64,000 nucleotides of DNA from Stichopus chloronotus (Eukaryota > Echinodermata > Holothuroidea > Aspidochirotida > Stichopodidae). The stretch is from NCBI GenBank assembly GCA_021234535.1, contig CM037840.1:17191415-17255414 (forward strand), in the 5' to 3' direction. The notes beneath the pieces are model-generated. The model was not told the origin of the DNA. It made no database searches and worked only from the letters and a program-made list of their open reading frames with translations. Below, piece after piece: positions 48,985 to 62,062 of this stretch. The position numbers were made by a program, and so were the translations under genes. Position 1 is the first letter of the stretch; every line of letters starts with the position of its first letter.

Positions 48985-49440
48985 GCTAAAAACAAATGTT
49001 GACGATGACACATGAGTCCAAAGTAGGATGAGAGAGAAGATAAAGAACATTATGAAGGGGGGTAAGAGAAAGGTAGGGTAGGGGTGTTCGGCCTTGCTTG
49101 GTTCCGCAAAAAAGAGAGTAACGAGTCTGTGTTTAATTTAGTTTAGTCTGACAGAAAAAGTATCAGGAGGAACAAGAAAAACCCCATCAAGGACCCTGAA
49201 AAAAACACCCAAGCAGACAAAATACAAAAATCAAACCGGGTCACAATGCTTAAAGTAGTTGTCCAGTGCATTCTAATAACCATTAACTCTTCTTGCCATC
49301 ACCATGTTCTCAGGTAACCCATTCCATTCATTCACTGCCCTCTCAGAAAAAGAAGTAAGGACTCATATTGATCCTACTTTGAACCTTCTGGAGTATGACA
49401 ATGAACTCTTGTAATTCAACTATTTGCAAACTTGCAAAAA
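48985..49440. other. Unassigned stretch
   Basis: No gene is recognised. A 9-base A run at 49436 adjoins the LINE fragment and could be on its 3' side. Confidence 0.4.
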
Positions 49441-49900
49441 AAAAATATAAGAAAAGGATAAATTATCAAAACCATGAACTGTAGACTTGCATTAAATATC
49501 CACTTAATCTTCTCACCTCAAGTGAATTGAGATTATGTAGAAGACGTAACCTACTGTTGTAGGTAACACCCTTGAAGGTACTAATCAATCTAGTGGCCCT
49601 GCGCTGAACTTTCTGAAGTAAATCCTTATCTTTAGTAAAAATGGGTTCCAAGCTTGAACAGCATACTCTAAATGAGGCCTAACCAACTGCTTACAGAGCA
49701 TAATAATAAGTATACCTAGAATCCCATTTGCTCTTTTAGATGCTTCAGCACACTGGATAGAAGGCTGTAAAGAAGAATCTACGTCAACACCTAAGTCCCT
49801 TTCAACAGAAACTTCTTGCAGTGACTGTCCATTCAAAGTGTACAAATAGGCCTTCCTAGGATTATTATTACCAATATGCATTACCGTTTTTTCATCCTCT
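49440..49900 (-). pseudogene. L2/CR1-like LINE fragment: reverse transcriptase C-terminus
   Basis: The minus-strand frames contain MHIGNNNP, a VERDLGVDVDSSLQPS segment, LVRPHLEYAVQAWNP and, after a frame change near 49600, KVQRRATRLI and LHNLNSLEVRRLSGYLMQVY. This series is the conserved C-terminal end of L2/CR1-type reverse transcriptases. The copy is 5'-truncated, as is usual for LINEs, and has at least one frameshift. Confidence 0.85.
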
Positions 49901-49904
49901 TTTA

Positions 49905-50425
49905 TTCAGTATGAGTATTGTACATGGTACAGTGAACAAAATCGAAATTATTTACAAAATATCTGCATATCAAATAAACAGATACGATAAATACTCATAG
50001 ATATGAAAGGCGCATTCTCCAAATCTTCCTTCTAGATTAAATTATAAGCTTTCAGTGTTTTGACATACTTTTCCAATGGACATAAGGTGTTAAATTTCAT
50101 GCAATTTTCATCGCAAAATATAATCACTGGAAGAGAATCATTCAATTTCCAAAAGCAGAATGTAGGCTATCATAGGGTATTGTGTGACATGCTGTTGATT
50201 TTCCAATTTTTTTGCAACTTGTATGGCAAATTTAAATTTGTATAAAAATTCATTTACGTTGGGCAGCTGAAAATTCAATTTCTTGTTAAACAAGTAATAT
50301 TTGAAATGAAAGATGAGAAAAATTATAAGGGTGTCTTAAATAGAATTTGTATCCCCCAAAATAAGTAAACTTTAGAGAATACAAACTGTCTGCCTATATA
50401 TGCTTTGCTCTGCGTGGGAATTTCC
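49905..50425. other. Unassigned spacer
   Basis: AT-rich sequence between two LINE fragments, with nothing recognised. Confidence 0.4.
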
Positions 50426-50429
50426 TCGC

Positions 50430-52900
50430 AGTATCCTCGTCACTCCGGGAATTTGTGCCGAGGATACGGTGAATGAAACGGAATTGAAAATAACGAATCT
50501 TACTTTCCTTTGCAAGAGGTGAAAGGAATTCTACAAATGGTTTGCCATTGAGATTGGCTAAACTGAAAAAAACTTCGTCCCACTTCGAAAATGCAACAGG
50601 GGAGTAGCGTTAGTCTTACTTAAATACCTGTAGATTTTACGAGGTAAATATAGAGTATCTTGAAGATTGTCTACTAAATCGTCATTTACATTTTCAATGT
50701 CACGTAAATTCAAATTTTCTACCCATTCTCTAGGAATAGCAGATAAAATACCATAGAAGATAGTAAAAGGGAAAGCATCTAGTGAATACAGCTCCTTAAG
50801 GATTCAAAACTCAAAGGTCTGTGGTTATTAGTGTAAAAGTCTTTTACCCTTGAAACACCTTTTGCATACACATAATCTTAAAATACAATTTCATTGTTAA
50901 TTCTTATCAGTGAATGATTCCAAACAATTTCATTTGCAAAATTTTGTATTGGATATAGCGAAAACGATACTTTGAACAAGCCTCACACACATCGCTTATA
51001 AAATTATTACCAATGGCCAAATCTTTCGCCTGGTAGTTACCGGAAAATAGAAGTTGCTTCCCATATTTTTGCAAGTGAAAGTCAAAGAACAGTTTCCAGG
51101 TAGAAGTGGTATTACCTGTATATCTTTTTACCCATTCGTATTTTAGACCACTAATAAAAGAATTAATGTGGGTGGCTCCCAGACCACCTTGGTCCAACTG
51201 GCTAATCAAAGTTGATCTTTTTATTTTGTCTGGTTTTCCTGACCAGATGAAACTAAACAAACAGGCTTCCAAAACTTTTATGACGTTAACAGGAGGGTTG
51301 GGTAAAACTTGAAGTAGGAAAACTAGCTGAGAAAGGGCAAAAGTTTTAATAATAGTAATTCGGCCTATAGGGTTTAAGTCTCTAGGAGACCATAAATTCA
51401 ACTTACTCTTAAGGCATGAAAGCTTTGGGGTATAGTTTAGATGAAATAAAATTATTTCTATGATTGTCAAAAGTAATACCCAAAACAGTAAGAGTCCAAG
51501 CAAAATTAAACTCTTTTAAAAAAGGGGGCTTTTTAACACTCGATGGTCCTAATAGAAAGATATTGGTTTTTTCATAGTCAATCTTTAAACCAGAAGAATT
51601 TTCGAAGCTATGAAAAATTTTAACAACATCACTTAAACTATCGCGGGTGCCATCAATAAAAATAGTTGTGTCATCAGCATACTGACTTATTCGTATTTCC
51701 TTTCCCAAGTAAACAATCCTTTTACAAGAGGTGAGTCGTTAATACATATGGCTCAAATCTCAGCACACAATAGAAAAATATATGGGCTTAATGTTATTGC
51801 AAACGCAAGCTGAGGCATTAGAGTAAAGAGTTCTAATCCAACGTGTGAAACCATCCCTGAAACCAAAATAACTTAAACATTTGAGGATGAAAGCCCATTC
51901 CAGACGGTCAAAGGCTTTCTCGAAATCGACAAATACTAAAAGCCCTGGAACACCATTCTTTTCACAGAAATCGATACAATCGAGTATTAACCCGCAATAT
52001 TCTCGCCGATGAACCTAATTTTAATACAAAAAGTTTGATTACAGTTAGTAACAGATGAAATAACTTTTTTAAGCCTGGCTAATGTCTTGGCATCGATTTT
52101 ATAATCTACTTTCAATAATGACATTGGTCGATAATTCCTTACTAAAGTTTGATCTTTTTGTGGTTTAGGAATTAATGTGATCAGACCTCGTCCTTGCTCA
52201 GACGGTAACTCCAGCTTATTAGAATTAACAGCCAAGTTCCAAATCTTATGCCAAAAAGACTTGTGAAACTCTGATGTGAGGCCATCACTCCCTCTACTTT
52301 TTCTACCACTAAAAGAATTAAGGGTCTCCCAGCAATCCTTAAGAGTGAATCTACAGTCACAAATTTCAGCTTCCTCATTAGATAAAGGATTACTACAACG
52401 TTTATTTCCAAAAGAAATGGATGGATTACATCCTTCACTCGTACCCTATACAAAGTTTCATAGAAAATGGCCAAAGTGCGAATAATTGCAGTAGTAATCG
52501 GTTCCTTCCTGCGACTTAAGTTTGCGAATTACGTTAAAGCTTTTATTGCGACTTTCTAAATTAAGGAAATATTTTGTGTTTTTTTCCCTGCTTGACCCAT
52601 CTTGCCCTAGATCGTATGATTATTCCTTGAATTTTATAATCGTAGATACAATGTAATTTCAATCGAGATTCAGATAACTTACGGGCATCCTCTGCTATGT
52701 TTGAAGAATAGTACTTTTGTTCCAAGTATGAAATTTCCATGACTAAATTACTTTCAGCTTTCTTTCTTTCCCCAGCTTTCTTCTTACTAAAGTCGATCGA
52801 TGTTTTTCAAATACAAAATTTCATATATTTCCATTGAGAGGTAGGATTCTCATTAATGTCGCTAAAAGTCCCCTACCTTTTTGAGAGGAAAGACAGTAAC
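50430..52900 (-). pseudogene. L1/Tx1-like LINE, reverse transcriptase region with breaks
   Basis: Reading leftward on the minus strand across several frames: a linker with RSRARWVKQGKKTQNIFLNL (about 52600); SFSGRKSRGSDGLTSEFHKS (52300); the RT core with GLITLIPKPQKD and NYRPMSLLKVDYKI (52100-52200); FVDFEKAFDRLEW (51920); ISQYADDTTIF (51660-51700, the YADD catalytic box); RDLNPIGRITIIKTFALSQL; FIWSGKPDKIKRSTLI and GGLGATHINSF (51170-51390); then C-terminal parts to RYFQFRFIHRILGTN (about 50470). This motif series fits L1/Tx1-type elements common in aquatic animals. Frameshifts and stops make it non-functional. The endonuclease N-terminal part was not recognised. Confidence 0.85.
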
Positions 52901-52904
52901 ACAT

Positions 52905-55465
52905 TTGTCCCCCACATTTTGTAGCATGAAATTACGGGAATAATTGTCATTGTTGTATTTTGAAGTTGGTGAAATTTCACTACATTTCGACAATATCCGT
53001 ATTTCCTTTACTACATCACTACGTAAGTTCAAATTTCATTATTTTTTTCCTTATTTCACTGGCGTCTCCTTCGCTGCCAATTTCGATTTGTTACCTCTCT
53101 CTGTATGACCCATATGGGGTGGTTCGGGGTCCACGTCTTAGGTCCACGTTAGCAAATGTTGGATTATCGATCGATAAACTTACAATATCTTTCGATTCGG
53201 CTTCCCATAAGCAACTCTGACGCAAAATTAAAATGAGCTAGAACAGTAGAAGAAGTGTGATTTGCAGACCAGACAAAAGCAGGAATAGCGAGGAAAAAGT
53301 ACTCTCCCAAGAATAAAAGAAAAACTGTGGTGAGTTCATTAAAAAAGTATCAGAAAGTTGTGTAAAAGGTTCGTTGTCAGGTCCCTTCGCAATAATGTAG
53401 CTTTAAAGCTTTGACATAAATTTACCCCCAGCTCTTAATCCTTATCCATTCTTTGTGATTCTTCGCACATTAGGCCATACACTTTCCATAGGATCCGGTT
53501 CTGCTAAATACTATGGTTCAACTTCAAGTAACTTTTGTCTAATAACCCGGCCACCGGTGAATTCAATAAGACAGTGTCAAGCACTATTCACCTGGACTCA
53601 GATGATACAATGCATAGTGTAACTAGGGTCATCGGCTGGAGAAATGAGAGCTAAATCAATCCCACTGATGGGGTTGGACAGCACCGGTATCTAAGTCCAT
53701 CTCATTTGTACCTTTTTTTTCGTCTATCAAAGCACTGGTAATGACCACATGTTGGAAGTGATAAAAACAAGTGGTTCTGTGCCCTATACTTTAATTGTGA
53801 GTTAATATAACAAACATTTTAATCCTAAAAATATGAAAACATATATATTTAACTTGACATAAGTATTCATAAATTTGCAATTATGATTCTAATACCTTTT
53901 GCTTGTGTTAAAAATGAGTTATTACTTCGAAATTTGGTCTTGAATTTAACATGGCCATACATAACACTAGGCTTATGATGAATCCTTGAGTTGATCACGT
54001 CAGAATAAGATCTTTTAAAATACTAATTATTATCAAATAAATATCTGAAAATGTCAGAAGACTATAAAACTATTGTCTCTTCTATCCAAATGTTGAATGA
54101 GAGTTTTACTGAAGGCATTCTGCGCGATATTTTGGTATGATTTGAAACATGATAGTCAGCAATATTGCTGAAACTTAAAAATTTGACTGTGAGTAAAATT
54201 TTTCCATCGAAATGAAAAATAACACGGCAAATACTTTTTTGATGTTGTTTGTGGTAAATATGATGTAGGCAGTGCTCAAAGTACTGATCGACTCAAGGCA
54301 CACCAACTATAGGCCTACATTGCAATTTTCATGAAAAACAGAAACAAAGGTGGTTAAGCAACCACAGATATTGGTCATGACTAGAGCAGGCCTTGTGTAG
54401 TGTTACCTTATTATCTGCATGCAACCTGCACAGATATCTGCATTGTACTATGTAGTTTCCTGTAATGTTTATGAACTTCTGCAATGTTTGTGAAATGTCT
54501 CATGTAGCTGCTTTCAGTAATTTTGATCATGAAGCAACAGAAAGACAAAGTTAGACGAGTTTCCTGAACCCCTACCTGTCATTATATAAACACACTTTCT
54601 CATTCGATGAACAAGTTTTTGTAAGCTCTTGGAAGGTTGCCAGGTGCCTAAGCTGTGTGTGTAAATGTTACTTGACCTTCTTTCCTTGAACAAGTATTCA
54701 CATTTTGTAAACAACCAATCACTACATTTTCACCTGCTTTGCTGCAGCTTTCATTTCAGGTAGGCCTACGGTCTGCTTGTGTGCAAGTACTGTAGCTCAT
54801 AAGAAAGGACAGTAATCTCCTTTCATATGGTATTATGTGCATGTTTTAAGCATGTTGTCAAAGCGGGGAAGGTCCGCGATCGACTATGGTCTGCAACCTT
54901 GGAATATGGAATTTAACTGTTACAGATGTCTATTTTTTTCTTTGGTGTGTAACCAAAGATGTAATTCTTAGGATTGTGATAGGTCCTCCCTTGGATAAAT
55001 TTCCTGTGACAAAAGCAGTTCAGATATAAGCTAAGAAAAAGAATTGTAGACTCACACACTGCTGTAAAGTGGTCAGAGGTAGCAATCATTGCAGTTTGAC
55101 CTGTTAAGGGAATATACTAGAGTACTGAATAAGTGAAGGAAAATGCATAAATCATGATTCTTGTCTTTAGTTAAGAGTGTATTAAACTGTCCATGCAAAA
55201 TAATCACATCATCCAATCAGATATGTATAACATTTGCAAAGTTTTTTTTCTTGATGTATTGAGAAAATTCAGACAAAAGACCCTTATTTCTAGGCTGTGT
55301 ATGCAGCTGAAAATACTCAAAAAGTGCTGTTTCCGGCCATCTCGGGAGTTGTAAATTCCAAAAATGTTAAAGTACGCATGCTCCGTGCCATGCAATGGTG
55401 GCACTCTGCGTAGATAGTCCTGCCAGCATTCAAATGATCCTGGGCAGAACTCTGACTAAGGTACA
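52905..55465. other. Long unassigned stretch
   Basis: The first part (to about 53300) may include decayed endonuclease sequence of the adjacent LINE, but no motif is clear. The remainder shows no domain or repeat match. Confidence 0.4.
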
Positions 55466-55469
55466 TTGA

Positions 55470-56372
55470 TAGTCTATAGTGACATTATCTTTTCTCTGGT
55501 ATTGGAATGGCTGGGTTGTATCGTGCATCTTACCCCAATCTGAAACGACCGTGCACATCAATGTACTCAAAACAGAAGCACTTCGGCATTGGGGTTCGCA
55601 TCTCTTGGGCCATGCGGTCACAATCCGTGCGGACAATTCAACCACTGTCCCACACATCAACGGGCAGGGGGTACCAGGTTGGCTTCCCGGTTTCGCCAGG
55701 TATGGGATCTGCTGCTCCTTTGTCAAACCTCGCAGACCATGCTCCGAGACACGCATCTTGCAGGGAAACAACGTAGTTGTGGATGCTCTTTCACAAAAAA
55801 TTTACAAGTCTGGGTTGGACGTTGCCCTGACTGGGCAGAAAACATTTTCGGTCTCCATGGCAAGCCTCAGGTAGACATGTTTGTGTTGCGGGATGAGGTA
55901 CATCTCCCAACTTTCATGTCACGTTACGTGACGTCCACAGTGAGGAAGGGTAGATGCGCTTCCCTTCGACATACTTCTCAATTTGCAGCTTTCCACTGTT
56001 TGCCCTCCTTCACATGGTTCTGCGGAAATTGCAAAACACTCTGGCGGATTTCCTTCTCGTAGCTCTGTGCTGGTCAAACCAACTGTGGTTACCATTGCTT
56101 CTACCACTTCTCGGCAACCTGCCGTTCCTGTCTCCACTGGCTCCATCGCTGCTCACACAACACCGTAGCACACTTTGCCACTTGGACATGACATCCATCA
56201 GGCTAGCTGTGTGGCAACTGTCAGGGCCTCATTGCAAGCAAAGGGCTTTTCTGCAGAGGTTGTAGACCTTGCTGCTGCAGCATGGCGTACGTTCACATTC
56301 ACGTTTGGGATGATACTATGTCTGGGCATGGGAGAATGCTCTCGATCCCGTAAGTATGCCTGCCCCAGATGA
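55470..56372 (+). pseudogene. DIRS-type retroelement fragment: RNase H and start of the tyrosine recombinase
   Basis: Three plus-strand frames overlap in sequence. Frame 1 has HINVLKTEALRHWG, VTIRADNSTTVPHINGQG and NNVVVDALSQK, the RNase H of DIRS-class elements. Frame 2 gives GLHGKPQVDMFVLRDEVHLP. Frame 3 gives FALLHMVLRKLQNTLADFLL and NQLWLPLLLPLLGNLPFL. Then ASLQAKGFSAEVVDLAAAAW (56200-56260) matches the N-terminal helix of the DIRS tyrosine recombinase. The frame changes show decay. Neither the RT upstream nor the recombinase catalytic part was found. Confidence 0.75.
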
Positions 56373-56374
56373 GC

Positions 56375-57314
56375 TCACTTTCTCTGCTTGCTCTTCTGGG
56401 AAGTCAAGCAGGTGAGCATACCTAATAACTGGTCTGCTATCACTGCGGTACACTACGGTTTGCCGACGGTTCCCCCGGGGGAACCAATGTCACCCTCCGC
56501 TAGCTTCTGAGGGGCTTGTTTCATTTTCGACCTCTGGCACATCTTTTAGCGCCTTCTTGACCCATCAACCCGGTGTAAGACAAGCTTGCCTGTCCGCCTT
56601 ACGAGCCACTTTACAGTACGCCGTTGAACCCTCTAACCTGCAAGACCTTGTTGTTAGAGATAGGTGCAACAGTTGGAGGTTATATAGAGGTTGGTAACTG
56701 CATCGCTCGATGATTCCCATGATTGTGGGGATTTTGATGGCTTGCATCATGATACATTTTCTGTCCACAAGATTAAAACACTGAAAACCATGGTGCAAGA
56801 AGAATACCTCCTGATATGTACTATATAAGCCCTGCAAGATTTTATGTTTTAAAGCTGTCACACTGTCACAGAGTGCAAGAAATGTAACATTGGTACAGAC
56901 AATAGGTCAGCAGTCATCAGCATATAAAAGTATCGATTTTTATGTAATTACTTATCTCACATAACCACTTTAGTTGCATTCTGTCTACGATATTAAAGGG
57001 TCATTACTCCATGGTATAATCATCACTTAATATGCGTTCAAAGTTTCAGTTTTTCAAACTAATGTAACTTCTCTGTTTGATTATAGTTTCAGAGCCTTAG
57101 AGGTGGAGATCTAATATATCATCCCAACAACAGGAACAGCATACTGTCTCACATGACATATTTCTCATTGGCAACCATAAGCAGGGTTGTTAACTACACC
57201 ATAATGAAGAAAAGCAACAAAATGTTATGAATGTAGTAGATGTGTTTAACTGTCATTCTGCTACCATTCACTTGTCAGAATCAGGATTGAAATGTAGCCT
57301 ACTTGCTTTTACAG
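56375..57314. other. Unassigned stretch, probable intron or 5' flank of the RS exon
   Basis: A TTAAAGGG-type sequence at 56994 lacks a visible partner. No other feature is recognised. Confidence 0.35.
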
Positions 57315-57971
57315 AGTTCTCTAGTTGCTTGCAACAGACATGGATGAAAAATACAGTGGAAAGGAACGTATCAAATGTAAGTCAGTGGAAAAGTCACCAC
57401 AGAAAAACCCTCATCATATCCACAAATATGAGAAGTCATATTATGATAGGGAAGAATGTAGTCATGGCAGGAGGTACAACGACAAGGTAGGGTCATCAAC
57501 TCGTAGTTCTTATTTCTATGATAGGAATGATAGTGATAAAAGGGCCAGAAGATATTATGATGGCAAAAGGACTGGACAGAACAGCTTGCATGGAGAAAGT
57601 ATCCGTAGAAACACCTATGAGAGCAGCACATCAAGAACTGATGGTCATCACTCAAAAGAAAGATTCAGACATGGTCACCAGTCCTCAAGGAGACTGATGT
57701 CTTCCCACTCCCAAAGTAGGGAAGGATGCAGCAAAGGGCAGAGAAGTTCAAAATACCACTACAGAAGGAGAAGTAGAAGCCCTGCTAGTCACAGAAAAAG
57801 CCCAAATAAGCAGTACAGGAAAAGAAGTTTGTCACCCAATTCTTGTGAGATTTCATCAAAACGACCAAGGGAAGATACGGAAAACTGTGAAAGAAGTAGA
57901 AGACAGCCAGTGGACTATGGGTCATCTAGAAGAATTAGAAGAAGTAGGTCTCCTTTGTCATTGACAAGAAG
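57315..57971 (+). CDS. Arginine/serine-rich exon of an unidentified nuclear protein gene
   Basis: A possible acceptor (tacttgcttttacag|) at 57314/57315 and a strong donor (AGAAG|gtaagc) at 57971/57972 bound this exon. The first ATG in frame is at 57340, giving MDEKYSGKER and about 200 further residues, with the frame open to the donor (phase 2). Composition is Arg, Ser, Lys, Tyr and Asp rich, with RRRSRSPASHRKSP and RSRSPLSL RS motifs in the last third. Such low-complexity RS tails occur at the N-termini of CLK/LAMMER kinases, PRP4-type kinases and other splicing-related proteins. I cannot choose among these from this exon alone. No following exon was recognised before the window end, so the next intron is at least about 6 kb or the exon is too diverged to see. 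Confidence 0.7.
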
Positions 57972-59000
57972 GTAAGCATGCTTGACCTTGGGCAAAGACA
58001 TCCTTGAATTCCTTCATTCATTATTGGGAAAAATCCTTAACTTTTATGTGCTCATTAGTCAGGTGACAGTGCACTATGGTACGAGTAATACTGTACATGG
58101 TCAATTTTAGAGTAAATCACACTTGAACAAGGCCTTAGGCAGTGACCTATCCAGCTGTCATTTGGATGGCCTATCTTTGGACACACAAAGAAATGGAAAA
58201 AAAGAAAAAAAATATGGAAAGCAATATTTTGTGCTTGGAAAAGATATTGAAAAATTTTAGAGGGCTAGGATCAGAAATAGTTGGAACGATAGGTGATTTC
58301 AACATCTGCAAATAAAGAAAAAAGGCCCATTAGGAGAAGAGTGTGTGGGCGAAAGTATCATGCTATTGGTACCAAAATCGCTGTGTCATGAGAATAAGGA
58401 AAGTTCATTCTTGTAAACATCATTTCTTCATTGAGGGCCATACATTGCCCTTCCACTTGAAAATGCAAATGTATTTGTAACAATGATTTCTGCTACACTA
58501 ATGCTCTTGAAAGTAACTCAGTCAAAACATTAACTGTATTCATTCTAGAAATAACTTGAGAATACAATGTTACCCATTGGAATTATTTTACTGATAGTGT
58601 TTTGAATCTGCAATAATTGCATGCAGATTTGTAGACAAAAGAGAGATATTTTTGTCCCAAAAAACATGGTTTAATCCTGCAAGTTATATTGGTATACGCT
58701 TCGTGTATTGTTTTTTGCCTGTACAGTATACCCTAATTTGTACCGTTAAAAACGGACAGTATCCAGGGAAGAAAGATCAATTGCTGAAGGTATCAAATTC
58801 AAAATATATCCCAGTCAGTCAAGAATACCAAAAACTTTAACCCAACATGTGCAAAAGGCCTTGGACCAAGCTAACTAAACTTAAACTAGCAATGAATGCA
58901 TTTGTGTGGTAAGGGGCTATTATAGTCACTTATGAATAGCCACATCAGTGAGTTGTGGGGACTCAACAGTGGCTTGGTACATTTGCTGTTGCCTATTAAA
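57972..59000 (+). other. Start of the intron following the RS exon
   Basis: It begins gtaagcatgc. Nothing else is recognised before the HINE fragment. Confidence 0.45.
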
Positions 59001-59002
59001 CA

Positions 59003-59533
59003 ACTGTGACTGATGTCATACTTGGTGTGTTGCTTGGTCACACTGAATAGCTGATCCCTATTATATTTGGTCAGTTGCAAAGGTCATTTGAAAGGTCACC
59101 ATAGGTCAAACTGTAAAAATGAGTAAACACAATATCTCCTGGAGTCTAACGTTGACTGATGTCATACTTGATGTGAAGATTGTATGTACTGAGTACCTTT
59201 CGTTTTTGGTGGAGTTAAAAGGTTGTTTGAGGTCACCCGAGGTCAAACTGTGGAAATGTTGCAAACTCATTACCTACAGAAGGTTGATGTTGACTGATAT
59301 CATACTTGATGTGTGGGTTGGCCATACTGGGTAGGTGATCTCTATTGCCTTTGGTGGATGTCAAATGTCATTTGAGGTCACCAAAAAAGGTCATTTTGTG
59401 TTAAAGGCTTATTAATGTGGTGTTTCAAGAACAATAACTGTACATAGTTGATCTCATACTTGCCATGTGGATAATTCATGTTTGATATAATATAACCATG
59501 TCGCAAGGAATCACAAAGCCTTTTGGCTTTCTG
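59003..59533 (+). mobile_element. HINE-like element E8 (5' end missing)
   Basis: About three monomers, then GCAAGGAATC (59504-59513), hairpin AAAGCCTTTTGGCTTT and CTGA at the right end. It carries the AGGTCA cluster in diverged form. Confidence 0.75.
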
Positions 59534-59569
59534 ATTCCAGAATACTTTGAAAAGTATGAGCAAAGTTTA

Positions 59570-60756
59570 AACTTGGTAAGGTTGTGCGTGATGCCAGTAT
59601 GTCCAAGAAGTATGGTAAATTGAGTCATATTTGCTGATTTTTGAGGAAAAAAGTAAATTTTGCCTCAAAAATTGGTATTTCAAGCATATCTTGAAAAGTA
59701 ATTGAGCATTTAATGCAAAAGTTTGCAAGGACTTATCTGAGAATGTAATATTTAACGTATATCACTTTTATAGTAAAAAAGAGTGAAATTTGCTGATTTT
59801 TAGAAAAAAAGCCAATTTTGCCCCAAAATTTGTATTTTCAGCATATCTTGAGAACCATTAGACCAATTAAAGCTTTGCAAGGACTTACCTAAGAACATTA
59901 CATTGTTCAACATTTTATCACTGTAATGGTAAATCCAGTGGTATTTGCTGATTTTTGAGAAAAATGCCAAGTTTGCCCCAAAATTGGTATTTCAAGCATA
60001 TTTTGAGAAGTCTTTGACCATTTAATGCAAAATTTTTATAAGAACTTTTCTGAGAATGTAGTATTCAATGAATGTCACTTTTATAGTAAAGAGAGTGAAA
60101 TTTGCTGATTTTTTAGAAACAAAAGCCAATTTTGCCCCAAAATTTGTATTTCAAGCATACAGTATGTTAAGAACTATTAGACCAATTAAGTTAAAGCTTT
60201 ATAAGGACTTTCCTGAGAACTCATTGTGCAACATGATATTACTGTAATGGTTAATCAAGTGAAATTTGCTGATTTGATTTTGGAACAAAGCCAATTTTGC
60301 CCCAAAATTGATATTTCAAGCATATCATGTGAAGTACTTGAGCATTTAATGCAAAATTTTATAAGGACTTATCTGAGAACGTAATATTCAACTTATATCA
60401 CTTTTATAGTAAAGAGAGTGAAATTTGCTGATTTTTGAGAGAACAAAAAGCCAATTTTGCCTCAAAATTTGTATTTCCAGCATATCTTGAGAACTATAAG
60501 ACCAATCAACTTAAAGTTTTATAAGGACTTGCTGTACCTGAGAACTCATTGCTCAACATTTTATTACTGTTATAGTAAATCCAGTGAAACTTGCTGATTT
60601 TTGAGAAAAAAAAAAAATTTGCCCCAAAATTGGTATTTCAAGCATATTTTGAGAGGTATTGAGCATGCATTTAATGCAAAATTTTGCAAGGAGTTTAAAG
60701 GTAATATTCAACTTATATCACTTTTATAGTAAAGAGAGTGAAATTTGCTGATTTTT
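59570..60756 (+). repeat. Tandem array, unit about 157 bp in alternating dimers (family T3), left part
   Basis: About eight units carry 'tttgctgatttttgagaaaa', 'ccaattttgccccaaaatt', 'tatttcaagcatat' and 'ttataaggactt' phrases. Two unit types alternate: one has 'ttgagcatttaatgcaaaa', the other 'ttagaccaatt'. This gives a dimer period of about 315 bp. The array is cut at 60756 by element E9 and resumes at 63098. Confidence 0.85.
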
Positions 60757-60799
60757 GATTCCTTGCCGAAGGTAGAGGAATCTATGCGATGGTGATGTC

Positions 60800-60830
<31 letters not shown>

Positions 60831-61569
60831 CATGTGTGACGCCGCCTTGTAAACACGATATCTCAAGAAGCGTAACTCTGAGTGATCTCATACTTGGCAT
60901 GTAGATTGCCCTTATTGAGTAGATGATCCCTATTGTTTTTGGTGGACGTCAAAGGTCATTTGGGGTCACTAGAGGTCAAAAGGTAAATACCTTGAAAATT
61001 GCTTGTAAACACGATATCTCCAGAATCGTAACTCTGAGTGATCTCATACTTGGCATGAAGGTTGCCCTTATTGAGCAGATGATCCCTATCGTTTTTGGTG
61101 GAGGTCAAAGGTCATTTGGGGTCAACATGGGTCAGATTGTGAAAACCTTGTAAACATGATATCTCAAGAAAGGAAGCTTGTAGAAATCTCATGTGTAGTA
61201 TGTAGTTGTACCATGTTGAGTAGAGGAACCCTATTGTTTTCAGTGGAGGTCAAAGGTCATTTGGGGTCAACAGGGGTCAAATTGTGAAAACCATGTAAAC
61301 ACGATATCTCAAGAAGAGAAGCTTGAGCAGATGTCATACGAAGTGTGTAGGTGTATCTTATTGAGTGCAAGGGTCGCCAGAGGTCAGAAGGTAAATACCT
61401 TGAAAATTGCTTGTAAACACGATATCTCCAGAACAATAAATGTGAGAGATCTCATAGTTAGCGTGTGGTTTGCCCATATCGAGTAGATGATCCCTATTTT
61501 TTTTGGTAGAGGTGAAAGGTCATTTGGGGTCATGGGAGGTCAAAATGTGCAAAACTTGAATTTACAATA

Positions 61570-62062
61570 TTTAAAGAACTTCTAGTGAATTTTATACTTG
61601 TAATGTAGAATCCTGTTGTTGATTTGAGAACTTCTTTTAGGACATACCAACATAGTCTCTTTGATAACCATAAAGAAAAGATGAAGACAACATTAAATTT
61701 GGTATCAAAGATTATTATTTGGCAAACCTGCCACTGTCCTCATAAGGACATGTGAGCATTCATGAATTGTAAATTGGAATTGATTAAATATACCATGGGT
61801 TATTAGCTTGATAAAAAGAACTAAATTACTGATCATTTGGATCAAATACCCTTGAGCGTGCATGAACTGTGATTGCTTAATTGAATGAATCAAATTGTAA
61901 CTGACCCACCTCTGTTCAAATTGGTCTCTGTTATCTGACATAATTTATCACAGTTGACTGCCAGTAGAAACAACAATGTCCAGAATAAATCATACAGTCT
62001 GTTGAGCCAGGTGCTTAATGGACTTAACCATTTACTTTATAAACAGTGTCTCTGTTTAGCCC
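61570..62062. other. Unassigned interior of E9
   Basis: No coding or repeat match. It could be extra unique sequence of this element or an older insertion. Confidence 0.4.

Noticed and set aside
57371..57655. 94-codon minus-strand frame
   Set aside because: It is antisense to the RS-rich exon; its H/Y/C composition is the mirror of the RS coding.
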